The position numbers and the translations under genes were made by a program. Shown one piece after another: positions 33,403-41,152 of a DNA stretch of 61,993 nucleotides. Origin of the DNA: an uncultured Oscillibacter sp. (GTDB lineage: Bacteria > Bacillota > Clostridia > Oscillospirales > Oscillospiraceae); NCBI GenBank assembly GCA_900770295.1, contig CAAGJQ010000054.1, positions 1 to 61,993 on the forward strand, given 5' to 3'. The notes under the pieces were generated by a model. The model worked only from the letters and a program-made list of their open reading frames with translations, did not search any database and was not told the origin of the DNA. The first letter of the stretch is position 1, and every line of letters begins with the position of its first letter.

Positions 33403-34872
33403 TTAATTCAAAAAATCCTTCAGCTTTTTGCTTCTGGAGGGGTGGCGCAGCTTCCGCAGGGCCTTGGCCTCGATCTGACGGATGCGCTCACGGGTGACGT
33501 TGAACTCCTTGCCCACTTCCTCCAGGGTGCGGGTGCGGCCGTCCTCAATGCCGAAGCGCAGCTTCAGTACCTTCTCTTCCCGGGGCGTCAGGGTGGACAG
33601 CACGTCCATCAGCTGCTCCTTCAGCAGGGTGAAGCTGGCGGCCTCGGAGGGCTCGGAGGCGCCCTCGTCGGGGATGAAGTCGCCCAGGTGGGAGTCCTCC
33701 TCCTCGCCGATGGGGGTCTCCAGGGAGACGGGCTCCTGGGCGATTTTCAGAATCTCCCGGACCTTCTCCACGGGCATGTTCATCTCGGCGGCGATCTCGT
33801 TGGGCGTGGGATCGTGGCCCAGCTCCTGCAGCAGCTGACGGCTGACCCGGATGACTTTGTTGATGGTCTCCACCATGTGGACGGGGATGCGGATGGTGCG
33901 GGCCTGGTCCGCGATGGCGCGGGTGATGGCCTGCCGAATCCACCAGGTGGCGTAGGTGGAGAACTTGTAGCCCTTGGTGTAGTCGAACTTCTCCACGGCC
34001 TTGATCAGGCCCAGGTTGCCCTCCTGGATCAGGTCCAGGAACAGCATGCCGCGGCCCACATAGCGCTTGGCGATGGAGACCACCAGACGGAGGTTGGCCT
34101 CGGCCAGCTTCTGCTTGGCGGCCTCGCCCTTCTTGTAATCCTTCTGCCAGGCGGCTTCCTCCTCCGGTGTGACATCCACCGGCTCACCTGCCTCGCGGCA
34201 GCGCTTCAGTTCCTCCAGCTTCCGGGAGGCCTCATTGCCGGCGGACATGGCCTGGGCCAGATTGATCTCCTCGTCGGGGGAGAGCAGGGGGACCTTGCCG
34301 ATCTCCTTCAGATACATGCGGACGGGGTCGTCGATGGAGAAGTTGTTGACCAGAGCGTTGGGGTCCACCAGCTCCTCTTCCTCCACGTCGGCGATCTCCT
34401 CGGCGGCGGGCTCGTCATCCGGCAGCTCAGGCAGCAGGTCATCGTCAGTGCTGATATCGATATTCAGCGCCTCCAGAGAGTCGTAGAGCTGGTCCATCTG
34501 TTCGCCTTCCAGATTCAGATCGTCCACGGCCTCCATCAGCTCGCCGGAATCCAGCTTGCCCTTTTTCTTGCCCTTGGCCAGCAGCTCCCGGAGCTTTTCG
34601 TTGCTGATGAGCCAGCTGGCGGCGGGCAGGGCGGCCACCTGCTTGTCATCCAGACGGACAATGCCGGCCTTTTTGGCTTCCTCGTCCGTCATGACATGGG
34701 GCGGCTCCTGGGCGGTGTCCGCGGCCTTTTTGCGGGTGGCCTTTTTTGCGGGCTTCGCAGCCGGGTCCGCACCCTTGGCGGCCTTTTCACGCTCCGCCGC
34801 GTCCGCCGCGGCCAGCAGCGCGTCCGCCTGCTTTTTCAGTTCTCTGGGAGTTAATTCCTTATTATCAGCCAT
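33403..34872 (-). CDS. rpoD: Primary RNA polymerase sigma factor
   Basis: Housekeeping sigma-70 factor (SigA), 489 residues, directing polymerase to -35/-10 promoters like those seen throughout the window. A short Ala/Lys-rich N-terminal tract (residues ~10-55) is followed by region 1.2-2.4 (RMYLKEIGKVPLLSPDEE, then GNLGLIKAVEKFDYTKGYKF and STYATWWIRQAI) and region 4.2 with the helix-turn-helix TLEEVGKEFNVTRERIRQIE. The frame is open 58 codons upstream into dnaG, but ATG 34872 has GGAGGAA at the right spacing and begins MADNKELTPRE, so I start there. It overlaps the dnaG end by eight bases. Region 1.1 looks diverged, as usual in Clostridia. Confidence 0.97.
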   Translation of the reverse strand: MADNKELTPRELKKQADALLAAADAAEREKAAKGADPAAKPAKKATRKKAADTAQEPPHVMTDEEAKKAGIVRLDDKQVAALPAASWLISNEKLRELLAKGKKKGKLDSGELMEAVDDLNLEGEQMDQLYDSLEALNIDISTDDDLLPELPDDEPAAEEIADVEEEELVDPNALVNNFSIDDPVRMYLKEIGKVPLLSPDEEINLAQAMSAGNEASRKLEELKRCREAGEPVDVTPEEEAAWQKDYKKGEAAKQKLAEANLRLVVSIAKRYVGRGMLFLDLIQEGNLGLIKAVEKFDYTKGYKFSTYATWWIRQAITRAIADQARTIRIPVHMVETINKVIRVSRQLLQELGHDPTPNEIAAEMNMPVEKVREILKIAQEPVSLETPIGEEEDSHLGDFIPDEGASEPSEAASFTLLKEQLMDVLSTLTPREEKVLKLRFGIEDGRTRTLEEVGKEFNVTRERIRQIEAKALRKLRHPSRSKKLKDFLN

Positions 34873-36649
34873 ACTGCTTTCCTCCAGTACCCTTTTTGCT
34901 TTTGTATTTTTCTGTCGCGGCCAGCAGCGGGTCTTTGACCGCCCCGGCGCATTTATCAGCTTCTGTCTTGATGATGCGTATGTAGTCCGCCAGAGCCTGA
35001 CGGCTGTTCTGCACCGACTCCGGCTGCTGGCAGACGGCGGTGACATGGCTCATCTCCTCCGAAGTCAGCACATTGGAGAGCGATGCCAGAGACACGGTAC
35101 GCCCCTCTGTCTTTGCCTCCCACAGCAGATGAAACACTCTGCCCAACAGGGGGGAGGAGAACTGCTCCTCTGACAGCGGCGGGTCCTCGGGGAAAATGCT
35201 CTCGTCCATCAGCAGCAGCCGCAGGACGCCCTCCTCCGCCCGGGCGGAGCGCATGTTATCATACCGCAGGGACCGCTCTTTCGGCTGGAGCTGTGCCGCG
35301 GGGTTCAGCTCCTTCCGCAGCTCGGCCCGGTTTTCCCGTGCTGCTCTGCGCTTGAAAGCCCGCTGCACCTCCAGTTTCATGGCGTCCGGCGTGATCTTGG
35401 CGACTTCGGCCGCGCGGGTGGTGTAGATCTCCCGCTCCACCGCACTGGGCAGGGAGGCCAGGAGATCACTGATCTCCTCACAGTAGGCCACCCGGGCCTC
35501 GTCGCTGGAGAGATCGTATTTTCCCGCCACCTGGGCCATCCGGAACTCCACGCCGTTCTCACTGCCGCTGAGCAGCCGCTCAAATGCGTCAGGACCCTGA
35601 AACTTGATGAAGTCATCGGCGTCCTGCTTGACGTATTCTCCGTCCACAAGCCGCCGGGGCAGCTGTAAAACCTTCACGGAGAACTCGGAGTTGTTCAGGA
35701 TCTGCAAGGCCCGCTCCGTGGCGACCTTTCCGGCGTTGTCGTTGTCGTAGCACAGCACCAGCTCCTTGGTGAACCGGGAGAGGAGCCGAGTCTGCTCCAC
35801 CGTCAGCGCCGTGCCCATGGAGGCTACCGCGTTGTCGAAGCCCGCCTGGTGCAGCGTGACGATATCCAGATTGCCCTCGCAGAGAATGATGTTGGGCCGC
35901 TTGGTCTTTTTGGCCAGGTTCAGCCCGTACAGCACCCGCCGCTTGGAATACACCGGCGTCTCCGAGGAGTTCATATACTTGGGCTCGGACTTGTCCAAAA
36001 CCCGGCTGCCGAAGGCCACCACGTCGCCCCGGGTGTCGATGACGGGCAGCATCAGACGGTTGCGGAACTTGTCGTACAGGCCTCCGCTCTTGTTTTGGAC
36101 CACCAGTCCGGCGTCCAGCAGCTCCCGCTTGGTGTAGCCCTTTTTGGTCATGGCGGTCAGCAGTGTGTCCCAGGAGTCCAGCGAGGCGCCCATGCCGAAC
36201 TTCACGGCGGTAGACCTTTTGATCTGGCGGCGGTCCAGGTATTCCCGCACCGCCCGGCCCTCCGGCTGCTGGAGCAGCTGGTAGTAAAAGCGGGCCGCGT
36301 CCCGGTTCAGGTCCAGAAGACGCTGCCGCCGGCGGCCGGCCTCCCGGTCGCCGTCCTCCTCCGGAACCTCCATGCCCGCCCGTTTGGCCAAAAAACGGAC
36401 CGCGTCCGGAAAGGTGAGGTTCTCCTCCTCCATGATGAAGTTTACCACGCCTCCGCCTTTTTTGCAGCCGAAGCAGTAGTAGATCTGCTTGTCCGGGGAG
36501 ACGGAGAAGGAGCCGGTTTTTTCGCTGTGGAAGGGACACAGACCGAACAGGTTGGAGCCTTTGCGGGTCAGCTGCACATAGCTGCCCACCACATCGACGA
36601 TATCGCTGCGGGCCAGCAGCTCGTCCATAAAGCTCTGTGGAAACGCCAC
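34865..36649 (-). CDS. dnaG: DNA primase
   Basis: Makes RNA primers at the replication fork. 594 residues, typical. The N-terminal CHC2 zinc-binding domain shows CPFHSEKTGSF and CFGCKKGG. The TOPRIM catalytic core has EGNLDIVTLHQAGF and the acidic pair in CYDNDNAGK. The C-terminal domain that recruits DnaB is helical and more variable. It starts at GTG 36649 with AAAGGAGGGG about 10 bases upstream (MAFPQSFMDELL). Together with rpoD it forms the classic macromolecular synthesis operon; rpsU, its first gene in many bacteria, is absent here. The upstream region is strikingly AT-rich. Confidence 0.97.
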   Translation of the reverse strand: MAFPQSFMDELLARSDIVDVVGSYVQLTRKGSNLFGLCPFHSEKTGSFSVSPDKQIYYCFGCKKGGGVVNFIMEEENLTFPDAVRFLAKRAGMEVPEEDGDREAGRRRQRLLDLNRDAARFYYQLLQQPEGRAVREYLDRRQIKRSTAVKFGMGASLDSWDTLLTAMTKKGYTKRELLDAGLVVQNKSGGLYDKFRNRLMLPVIDTRGDVVAFGSRVLDKSEPKYMNSSETPVYSKRRVLYGLNLAKKTKRPNIILCEGNLDIVTLHQAGFDNAVASMGTALTVEQTRLLSRFTKELVLCYDNDNAGKVATERALQILNNSEFSVKVLQLPRRLVDGEYVKQDADDFIKFQGPDAFERLLSGSENGVEFRMAQVAGKYDLSSDEARVAYCEEISDLLASLPSAVEREIYTTRAAEVAKITPDAMKLEVQRAFKRRAARENRAELRKELNPAAQLQPKERSLRYDNMRSARAEEGVLRLLLMDESIFPEDPPLSEEQFSSPLLGRVFHLLWEAKTEGRTVSLASLSNVLTSEEMSHVTAVCQQPESVQNSRQALADYIRIIKTEADKCAGAVKDPLLAATEKYKSKKGTGGKQYG

Positions 36650-36794
36650 AGTCCAAGCCCCTCCTTTCGGTCAGTTTAGCCAAAATCCCCGTTTGTAATA
36701 CCAAGACATGAAACACGGTATTCTAAATATACCCCGTGAATTTTGAAATTCCTTTTTTTTCGAAAAAAATTTTTTCATTTTTTTCGGGCAAACA

Positions 36795-36823
36795 TTTACA
36801 CGGGGCGAAGAAGTGCGTAAAAT
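36795..36823 (+). promoter_or_regulatory. Promoter of the phosphopantetheinyl transferase gene
   Basis: TTTACA at 36795-36800, 17-base spacer, TAAAAT at 36818-36823. It lies downstream of a very A/T-rich tract (36735-36785) that may act as an UP element or spacer for this promoter and the divergent dnaG. Confidence 0.6.
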
Positions 36824-36857
36824 ACAGATATCTGTGGAAAAAGGAGGAAAATACGCT

Positions 36858-37469
36858 GTGCCGATGAAACTTTGGGCGCTCCGTCTGGACCGGCCTCTGA
36901 CCTGCCGGGAGACGGCGGCCATGCTGGAGGCCCTGCCCCCGGACCGCCGGGACCGGCTCCTGCGCGTGAAACGGGAGGAGAAGCGGTGGGAACCTCTGTG
37001 CGCCTATTGGATTCTACGCCTGGCGCTGCGGGAACAGTACCATTGGCGGGAACTTCCGGAGATCCGGGCCTCTTCCAGGGGAAAACCGTATTTTCCGGAA
37101 TTTCCGGCAGTGCATTTCAGCATCAGCCACACCAGCGGCGCGGTACTGGTGGGGACAGCGGACCATCCGGTGGGGGTGGATATCGAGAGAGTACGCCCTG
37201 TCAGCCGTCCTGCCCTGGAGCGGGTGGGGAACGGGACCACGGAGGAGTCCTTTTTTCGGAGTTGGGTCCGGCGGGAGGCCCGCGCCAAATGCAGCGGAGC
37301 CGGTGTCGGCACCATGCTGCGGAAGGAAATGCCTCTGGAGACGGATGAAGCCTACTTTGAACTGGACATTTTCCCTGGCTATGCCGCCGGCGTGGCCGTC
37401 CGGGGCGGAGAAGCCCCGGAAGCGCCGCGGATCTGTGTTCTGGACGAGCTGCTGGGAGACATGCGATGA
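36858..37469 (+). CDS. 4'-phosphopantetheinyl transferase, Sfp-like
   Basis: Transfers phosphopantetheine from CoA to carrier-protein domains. 203 residues from GTG 36858, chosen because AAGGAGG lies 10 bases upstream; the frame extends further, but that stretch contains the promoter and ribosome site. Family motifs: GKPYF then HFSISHTSGAVLVG (the CoA-contact histidine), the Mg-binding GVDIERVRP, and SWVRREARAKCSGAG, the W-(K/R)-E-A-x-x-K motif with Arg replacing the first Lys. The region between these (residues ~115-125) is shorter than in Sfp, so it is a compact member. No carrier protein or synthase gene is near. It may serve fatty acid ACP or an unlinked cluster. Confidence 0.85.
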   Translation: MPMKLWALRLDRPLTCRETAAMLEALPPDRRDRLLRVKREEKRWEPLCAYWILRLALREQYHWRELPEIRASSRGKPYFPEFPAVHFSISHTSGAVLVGTADHPVGVDIERVRPVSRPALERVGNGTTEESFFRSWVRREARAKCSGAGVGTMLRKEMPLETDEAYFELDIFPGYAAGVAVRGGEAPEAPRICVLDELLGDMR

Positions 37470-37473
37470 ATGA

Positions 37474-37496
37474 GCGGGAGCTTCCCGCCCGTTTTT
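37474..37496 (+). terminator. Weak terminator after the phosphopantetheinyl transferase gene
   Basis: 6-bp stem (37474-37479 with 37483-37488), three-base loop, followed by CCG and six T residues. Confidence 0.55.
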
Positions 37497-37676
37497 TCGG
37501 AGATTTTGTTCCGGCGCAGTAAAATCCCGCTGTCTGCCGGCTGTGTGGGCCAGGGCGTTCTTCCTGCGGGGGTTCCCTTGAGAAGAAATTCCGCCCTATT
37601 GGCAATTTGCCCACGGCAGGCGGACATTCCGGATAAACTTTCCATGATTCCACCAAAAAAATTTTTCGTTTTTTGG

Positions 37677-37705
37677 TTGCGCCGATGACAAAAATATGGT
37701 ACTAT
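37677..37705 (+). promoter_or_regulatory. Promoter of the ACT-hom-lysC operon
   Basis: TTGCGC at 37677-37682, 17-base spacer, TACTAT at 37700-37705, 42 bases before the ATG. I see no riboswitch between it and the gene. The rest of the 278-base gap before it holds only the weak terminator and nothing else I can identify. Confidence 0.65.
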
Positions 37706-37746
37706 GAGCGACATGCAAGGACAAATGACCGTAGGAGGCGGACTGA

Positions 37747-38187
37747 ATGGCGAAGACGATCAAGTATTATATTGTGGCGGCGGACGCGTTGCCGGAGATC
37801 TTTATCAAAGTCGCGGAGGCAAAGCGCATGATGCAGACAGGCGAGGTGGACACCGTCGGCGCGGCCACTAAGCTGGCGGGCATCAGCCGCAGCGCTTTTT
37901 ATAAGTATAAGGACTCTGTGCAGCCCTTCAATGACATGAAATCGGAGCATATCATCACCTTTTATGCGATGCTGAAGGACAATGTGGGTATGCTTTCCAA
38001 GGTGCTTGGCGTGTTTGCCACATCCGGCGCCAACATTCTGACCATCAACCAGAGCATCCCCACCAACGGCTGCGCGGCGGTCACCATCTCCGCGGAGACC
38101 TCGGAGATGGAGGAGTCTCTGGAGCAGCTGATCTCGGATGTCTCCAGCCTGGATGATGTCATCAAGTTTGAGATTTTGGCGGGTTGA
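37747..38187 (+). CDS. UPF0735-type ACT domain protein (PheB-like)
   Basis: A 146-residue protein. The N-terminal half (YYIVAADALPEIFIKVAEAK, then SRSAFYKYKDSV) looks like a small helical, possibly helix-turn-helix-like domain with a basic patch. Residues ~70-146 are an ACT amino-acid-sensing domain (ITFYAMLKDNVGMLSKVL, GANILTINQSIP). The B. subtilis relative is PheB. Its position just before hom and lysC suggests it senses threonine, lysine or a related amino acid for this pathway, but neither ligand nor target is known. GTAGGAGGCG precedes the ATG by about nine bases. Confidence 0.88.
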   Translation: MAKTIKYYIVAADALPEIFIKVAEAKRMMQTGEVDTVGAATKLAGISRSAFYKYKDSVQPFNDMKSEHIITFYAMLKDNVGMLSKVLGVFATSGANILTINQSIPTNGCAAVTISAETSEMEESLEQLISDVSSLDDVIKFEILAG

Positions 38188-38216
38188 TGAAGCGAAGAGA
38201 ATAGAGAGATGATACG

Positions 38217-39410
38217 ATGATACAGATTGCAATTATGGGTCTTGGCACGGTGGGCACCGGCGTTGCCAAGGTGGTGGCGGAAAACGCCCGGCAGATCGAA
38301 CACAAGCTGGGAGAGCCGCTGCAGGTCAAGACCATTCTGGTCCGCCACTTCAAGGACGGACCGTACCGTCAGCTGATGACGGACGATTTCAGGAAGATCG
38401 AAGAAGACGATGATATCCGCGTGGTGGTGGAGACCATCGGCGGCGTGGGCGCGGCCTATGAGTACACCAAGCGGGCGCTGATGGCCGGCAAACATGTGGT
38501 GACGGCTAACAAGCAGCTGGTGGCGGAAAAGGGCTGCGAGCTGCTGGCGCTGGCCAAGAAGAAGAACGTCAGCTACCTGTTCGAGGCCAGCGTGGGCGGC
38601 GGTATCCCCATTCTGCACCCGCTGACCCAGTGCATGGCGGCCAACCGCATCGACGAGGTGTACGGCATTCTCAACGGCACCACCAACTATATTCTGACGC
38701 GCATGGTCCGCACCGGCGCGTTCTTCACCGACGCCCTGCGGGAGGCCCAGGCCAAGGGCTACGCGGAGGCGGACCCCACCGCCGATGTGGAGGGCATCGA
38801 CGCCGGCCGGAAGATCTGCATTCTGGCGGATCTGGCCTTTGGGCATCAGGTGGACCCGGACAAGGTCCCCATGGAGGGCATCACGAAGCTGTCTCTCCGG
38901 GACGTGAAGATCGCCCAGCGGGCGGGATACCGCATCAAGCTGCTGGGCCGGGCCGTCCGGCTGCCCGGCGGCGGGCGTACCGCCTATGTGGCGCCCCATC
39001 TCATTCCGGAGGACAACCCCATCTCCAATGTGGAGGACGTGTTCAACGCCGTCATGGTGAAGGGCAACGCCACCGGTGAGGTCATGTTCTACGGGAAGGG
39101 CGCCGGAGAGCTACCCACCGCCTCCGCCTGCGTGGCAGATGTGATGGAGTGTCTCCAGGCCAGTCCCAAGCGGGAGGAGATCGGCTGGTCCGACAACACC
39201 GAGGGCTTTGAGGACCCGTTGGAGCTGCACACCCGCTACTATTTCCGGATCGAGGGCAGCCTGACCGACGCCGCCATGGCCTTCGGACAGGTAGAGGTCC
39301 TCTCCGAGGACGGCGAGACCGCCTTCCTGACCGACCGTATCAGCGGACAGGACGCCATGCAGCAGGCGAAGTTTTTGAATGTGCTGGCCTCCATGCGGGT
39401 GCTGAGCTGA
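38217..39410 (+). CDS. hom: Homoserine dehydrogenase
   Basis: Reduces aspartate semialdehyde to homoserine, the branch point for threonine and methionine. 397 residues: N-terminal NAD(P)-binding fold (IMGLGTVGTGVAKVV), catalytic domain with the NKQLV and GGIPILHPL segments and the signature YAEADPTADVEGIDAGRK holding the catalytic Lys/Asp region, then a C-terminal ACT domain (~320-397) for feedback inhibition, beginning YYFRIEGSLTDAA. It lies 29 bases after the ACT protein gene and 82 bases before lysC; no terminator separates them. thrB and thrC are not in the window. Confidence 0.96.
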   Translation: MIQIAIMGLGTVGTGVAKVVAENARQIEHKLGEPLQVKTILVRHFKDGPYRQLMTDDFRKIEEDDDIRVVVETIGGVGAAYEYTKRALMAGKHVVTANKQLVAEKGCELLALAKKKNVSYLFEASVGGGIPILHPLTQCMAANRIDEVYGILNGTTNYILTRMVRTGAFFTDALREAQAKGYAEADPTADVEGIDAGRKICILADLAFGHQVDPDKVPMEGITKLSLRDVKIAQRAGYRIKLLGRAVRLPGGGRTAYVAPHLIPEDNPISNVEDVFNAVMVKGNATGEVMFYGKGAGELPTASACVADVMECLQASPKREEIGWSDNTEGFEDPLELHTRYYFRIEGSLTDAAMAFGQVEVLSEDGETAFLTDRISGQDAMQQAKFLNVLASMRVLS

Positions 39411-39492
39411 TTCGCAAACGCTCCATCGTCCGCGTATGATGGGGTGGAAGACCATATACCCCCGACCAATCTAAAGCAAAGAAGGAAACCAT

Positions 39493-40704
39493 ATGAGTTT
39501 GATCGTACAAAAATTCGGCGGCTCCTCTGTGAAGGACGCCCAGCGTATCCGCAACGTCGCCGGCATTATCGCGGAGACCTATCTGGCAGGCAACGACGTG
39601 ATCGTGGTTCTGTCCGCCCAGGGTGATACCACCGATGATCTCATCGCCAAGGCGGAGGAGATCAATCCCCACGCCTCCAAGCGGGAGATGGATATGCTGC
39701 TCTCCACCGGCGAGCAGATCTCCGTGGCCCTGTGCGCCATGGCTTTGGAGAGCATGGGTCTGCCCTGCATCTCCCTGACGGCCTGGCAGGTGGGCATTCA
39801 GTCCACCGGCGTCCACTCGGATGCCCGTATCAAGAAGATCGATTCCGAGCGCATCCAGGCGGAGCTGGACCAGCACCGCATCGTCATCGTCACCGGCTTC
39901 CAGGGCGTGGACCGCAACGGCGATGTGACCACGCTGGGCCGCGGTGGTTCCGATACCAGTGCCGTGGCGCTGGCGGCCGCCTTCAAGGCCAGCCTGTGCC
40001 AGATCTACACGGACGTGGACGGCGTGTACACCACCGATCCCCGGATCGTGCCCAACGCCCGCAAGCTGGACGAGATCACTTACGACGAGATGCTGGAGCT
40101 GGCGTCCCAGGGCGCCCAGGTGCTCCACAACCGCAGCGTGGAGCTTGCCAAGAAGTTCAGAGTGAATTTGGAAGTCGTGTCCAGTCTGGAACGCAAACCT
40201 GGCACGAAAGTTAAGGAGGTCACCAAAGTGGAGAAAACCAATATCGCCGGTGTCGCAAAGGATACCAGCATCGCCCGTATTGCCCTGATCGGCCTGCAGC
40301 ACAATCCCGGCGTCGCATTCCAGGTCTTTGACCTGCTGAGCAAGCACAACATCAACGTGGACGTGATCCTGCAGTCCATCGGCCGCCAGGACACCAAGGA
40401 TATCACCTTCACCCTGCATAAGAAGGATCTGGAAGAGGCGGAGGACATCCTGAATGAGCACAGGGAGGCCCTGAAGTTCGACCACATTGAAGCCGATGAG
40501 CACATCGGCAAGGTGTCCATCGTGGGCGCCGGCCTGATGAGCAACTGCGGCGTGGCCGCCAAGATGTTCGAGGCGCTGTATGAGGCGGGCATCAACATTC
40601 AGATGATCAACACCTCCGAGATCCGCGTCTCCGTCCTGCTGGATGAGGAGGACGTCAACAAGGCGGTCAAGTCCATCCACGCCAAGTTCTTTGACGAGGC
40701 CTGA
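39493..40704 (+). CDS. lysC: Aspartate kinase with internal start for a beta subunit
   Basis: Phosphorylates aspartate, the first step to lysine, threonine, methionine and diaminopimelate. 403 residues. The N-terminal kinase starts VQKFGGSSVKDAQRI and includes the signature GFQGVDRNGDVTTLGRGGSD; two ACT domains occupy ~260-403 for feedback control. Inside the gene, AAGGAGGTCACC at 40213-40224 and an in-frame GTG at 40228 would start a second product of 158 residues containing just the ACT domains, as in the alpha2/beta2 aspartate kinase II of B. subtilis. A hairpin follows the stop. Confidence 0.96.
   Translation: MSLIVQKFGGSSVKDAQRIRNVAGIIAETYLAGNDVIVVLSAQGDTTDDLIAKAEEINPHASKREMDMLLSTGEQISVALCAMALESMGLPCISLTAWQVGIQSTGVHSDARIKKIDSERIQAELDQHRIVIVTGFQGVDRNGDVTTLGRGGSDTSAVALAAAFKASLCQIYTDVDGVYTTDPRIVPNARKLDEITYDEMLELASQGAQVLHNRSVELAKKFRVNLEVVSSLERKPGTKVKEVTKVEKTNIAGVAKDTSIARIALIGLQHNPGVAFQVFDLLSKHNINVDVILQSIGRQDTKDITFTLHKKDLEEAEDILNEHREALKFDHIEADEHIGKVSIVGAGLMSNCGVAAKMFEALYEAGINIQMINTSEIRVSVLLDEEDVNKAVKSIHAKFFDEA
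40213..40230 (+). promoter_or_regulatory. Internal ribosome binding site and GTG start for the LysC beta subunit
   Basis: AAGGAGGTCACC matches the 16S rRNA 3' end almost fully and stands eight bases before GTG 40228, which is in frame (codon 246 of lysC). It is stronger than the gene's own ribosome site. The product would be 158 residues, ending at 40704. Confidence 0.75.
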
Positions 40705-40734
40705 GGTACATCCGAAACAGAAGAGGACTTTTTA

Positions 40735-40772
40735 CGCAATGGGGCACGCTGACGCGGGCGGGCCCCATTGCG
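40735..40772 (+). terminator. Possible terminator after lysC
   Basis: 11-bp stem (40735-40745 with 40762-40772) with a 16-base loop, followed by only CTGTTT. It may be a weak or partial terminator. Confidence 0.45.
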
Positions 40773-40870
40773 CTGTTTGAATGAAAAAATTTACTTTAGC
40801 GGTTTTCCGTGATAGAATAAGCCATTCACAACAAGACCGCATGAAACCGCGATTTACGAGGAGGAAATTT

Positions 40871-41140
40871 ATGAACGCGATCGTCACCGTCGTGGGCCAG
40901 GACAAGGTGGGCATCATTGCCGCCATCTGCATCCGTCTGGCCGGATACAATGTCAACATCCTGGACATCTCCCAGACGATTCTCCAGGGGGCGTTTACCA
41001 TGGTCATGGCCGTGGATGTCAGCAAGGCCACCGCCACCATCGGCGAGCTGAGCAAGGCTTTGGCGGAGCTGGGCGCGGAGATGGACCTGTCCATCCGCAT
41101 CCAGAGAGAAGAAATTTTTGACGCGATGCACAACATTTAA
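40871..41140 (+). CDS. UPF0237 ACT domain protein
   Basis: A small 89-residue protein that is almost entirely one ACT domain: IVTVVGQDKVGIIAAICIRL, then YNVNILDISQTILQGAFTM. UPF0237 proteins are GcvR-like and probably bind an amino acid as dimers. ATG 40871 is chosen because GAGGAGGAAA precedes it by about 6-10 bases; the upstream open frame is non-coding. It is followed after 12 bases by the UPF0210 gene, a pairing seen in many Firmicutes and archaea. Function unknown beyond the ligand-binding fold. Confidence 0.92.
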   Translation: MNAIVTVVGQDKVGIIAAICIRLAGYNVNILDISQTILQGAFTMVMAVDVSKATATIGELSKALAELGAEMDLSIRIQREEIFDAMHNI

Positions 41141-41152
41141 GGAGGGGAGACC

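Noticed and set aside
34872..35046. Upstream in-frame extension of rpoD by 58 codons
   Set aside because: It lies inside dnaG, and the ATG at 34872 has a strong ribosome site and matches the family start.
36872..37348. Possible frameshift or second gene in another frame within the phosphopantetheinyl transferase
   Set aside because: The frame starting at 36858 keeps all family motifs in order; the alternative frame has none.
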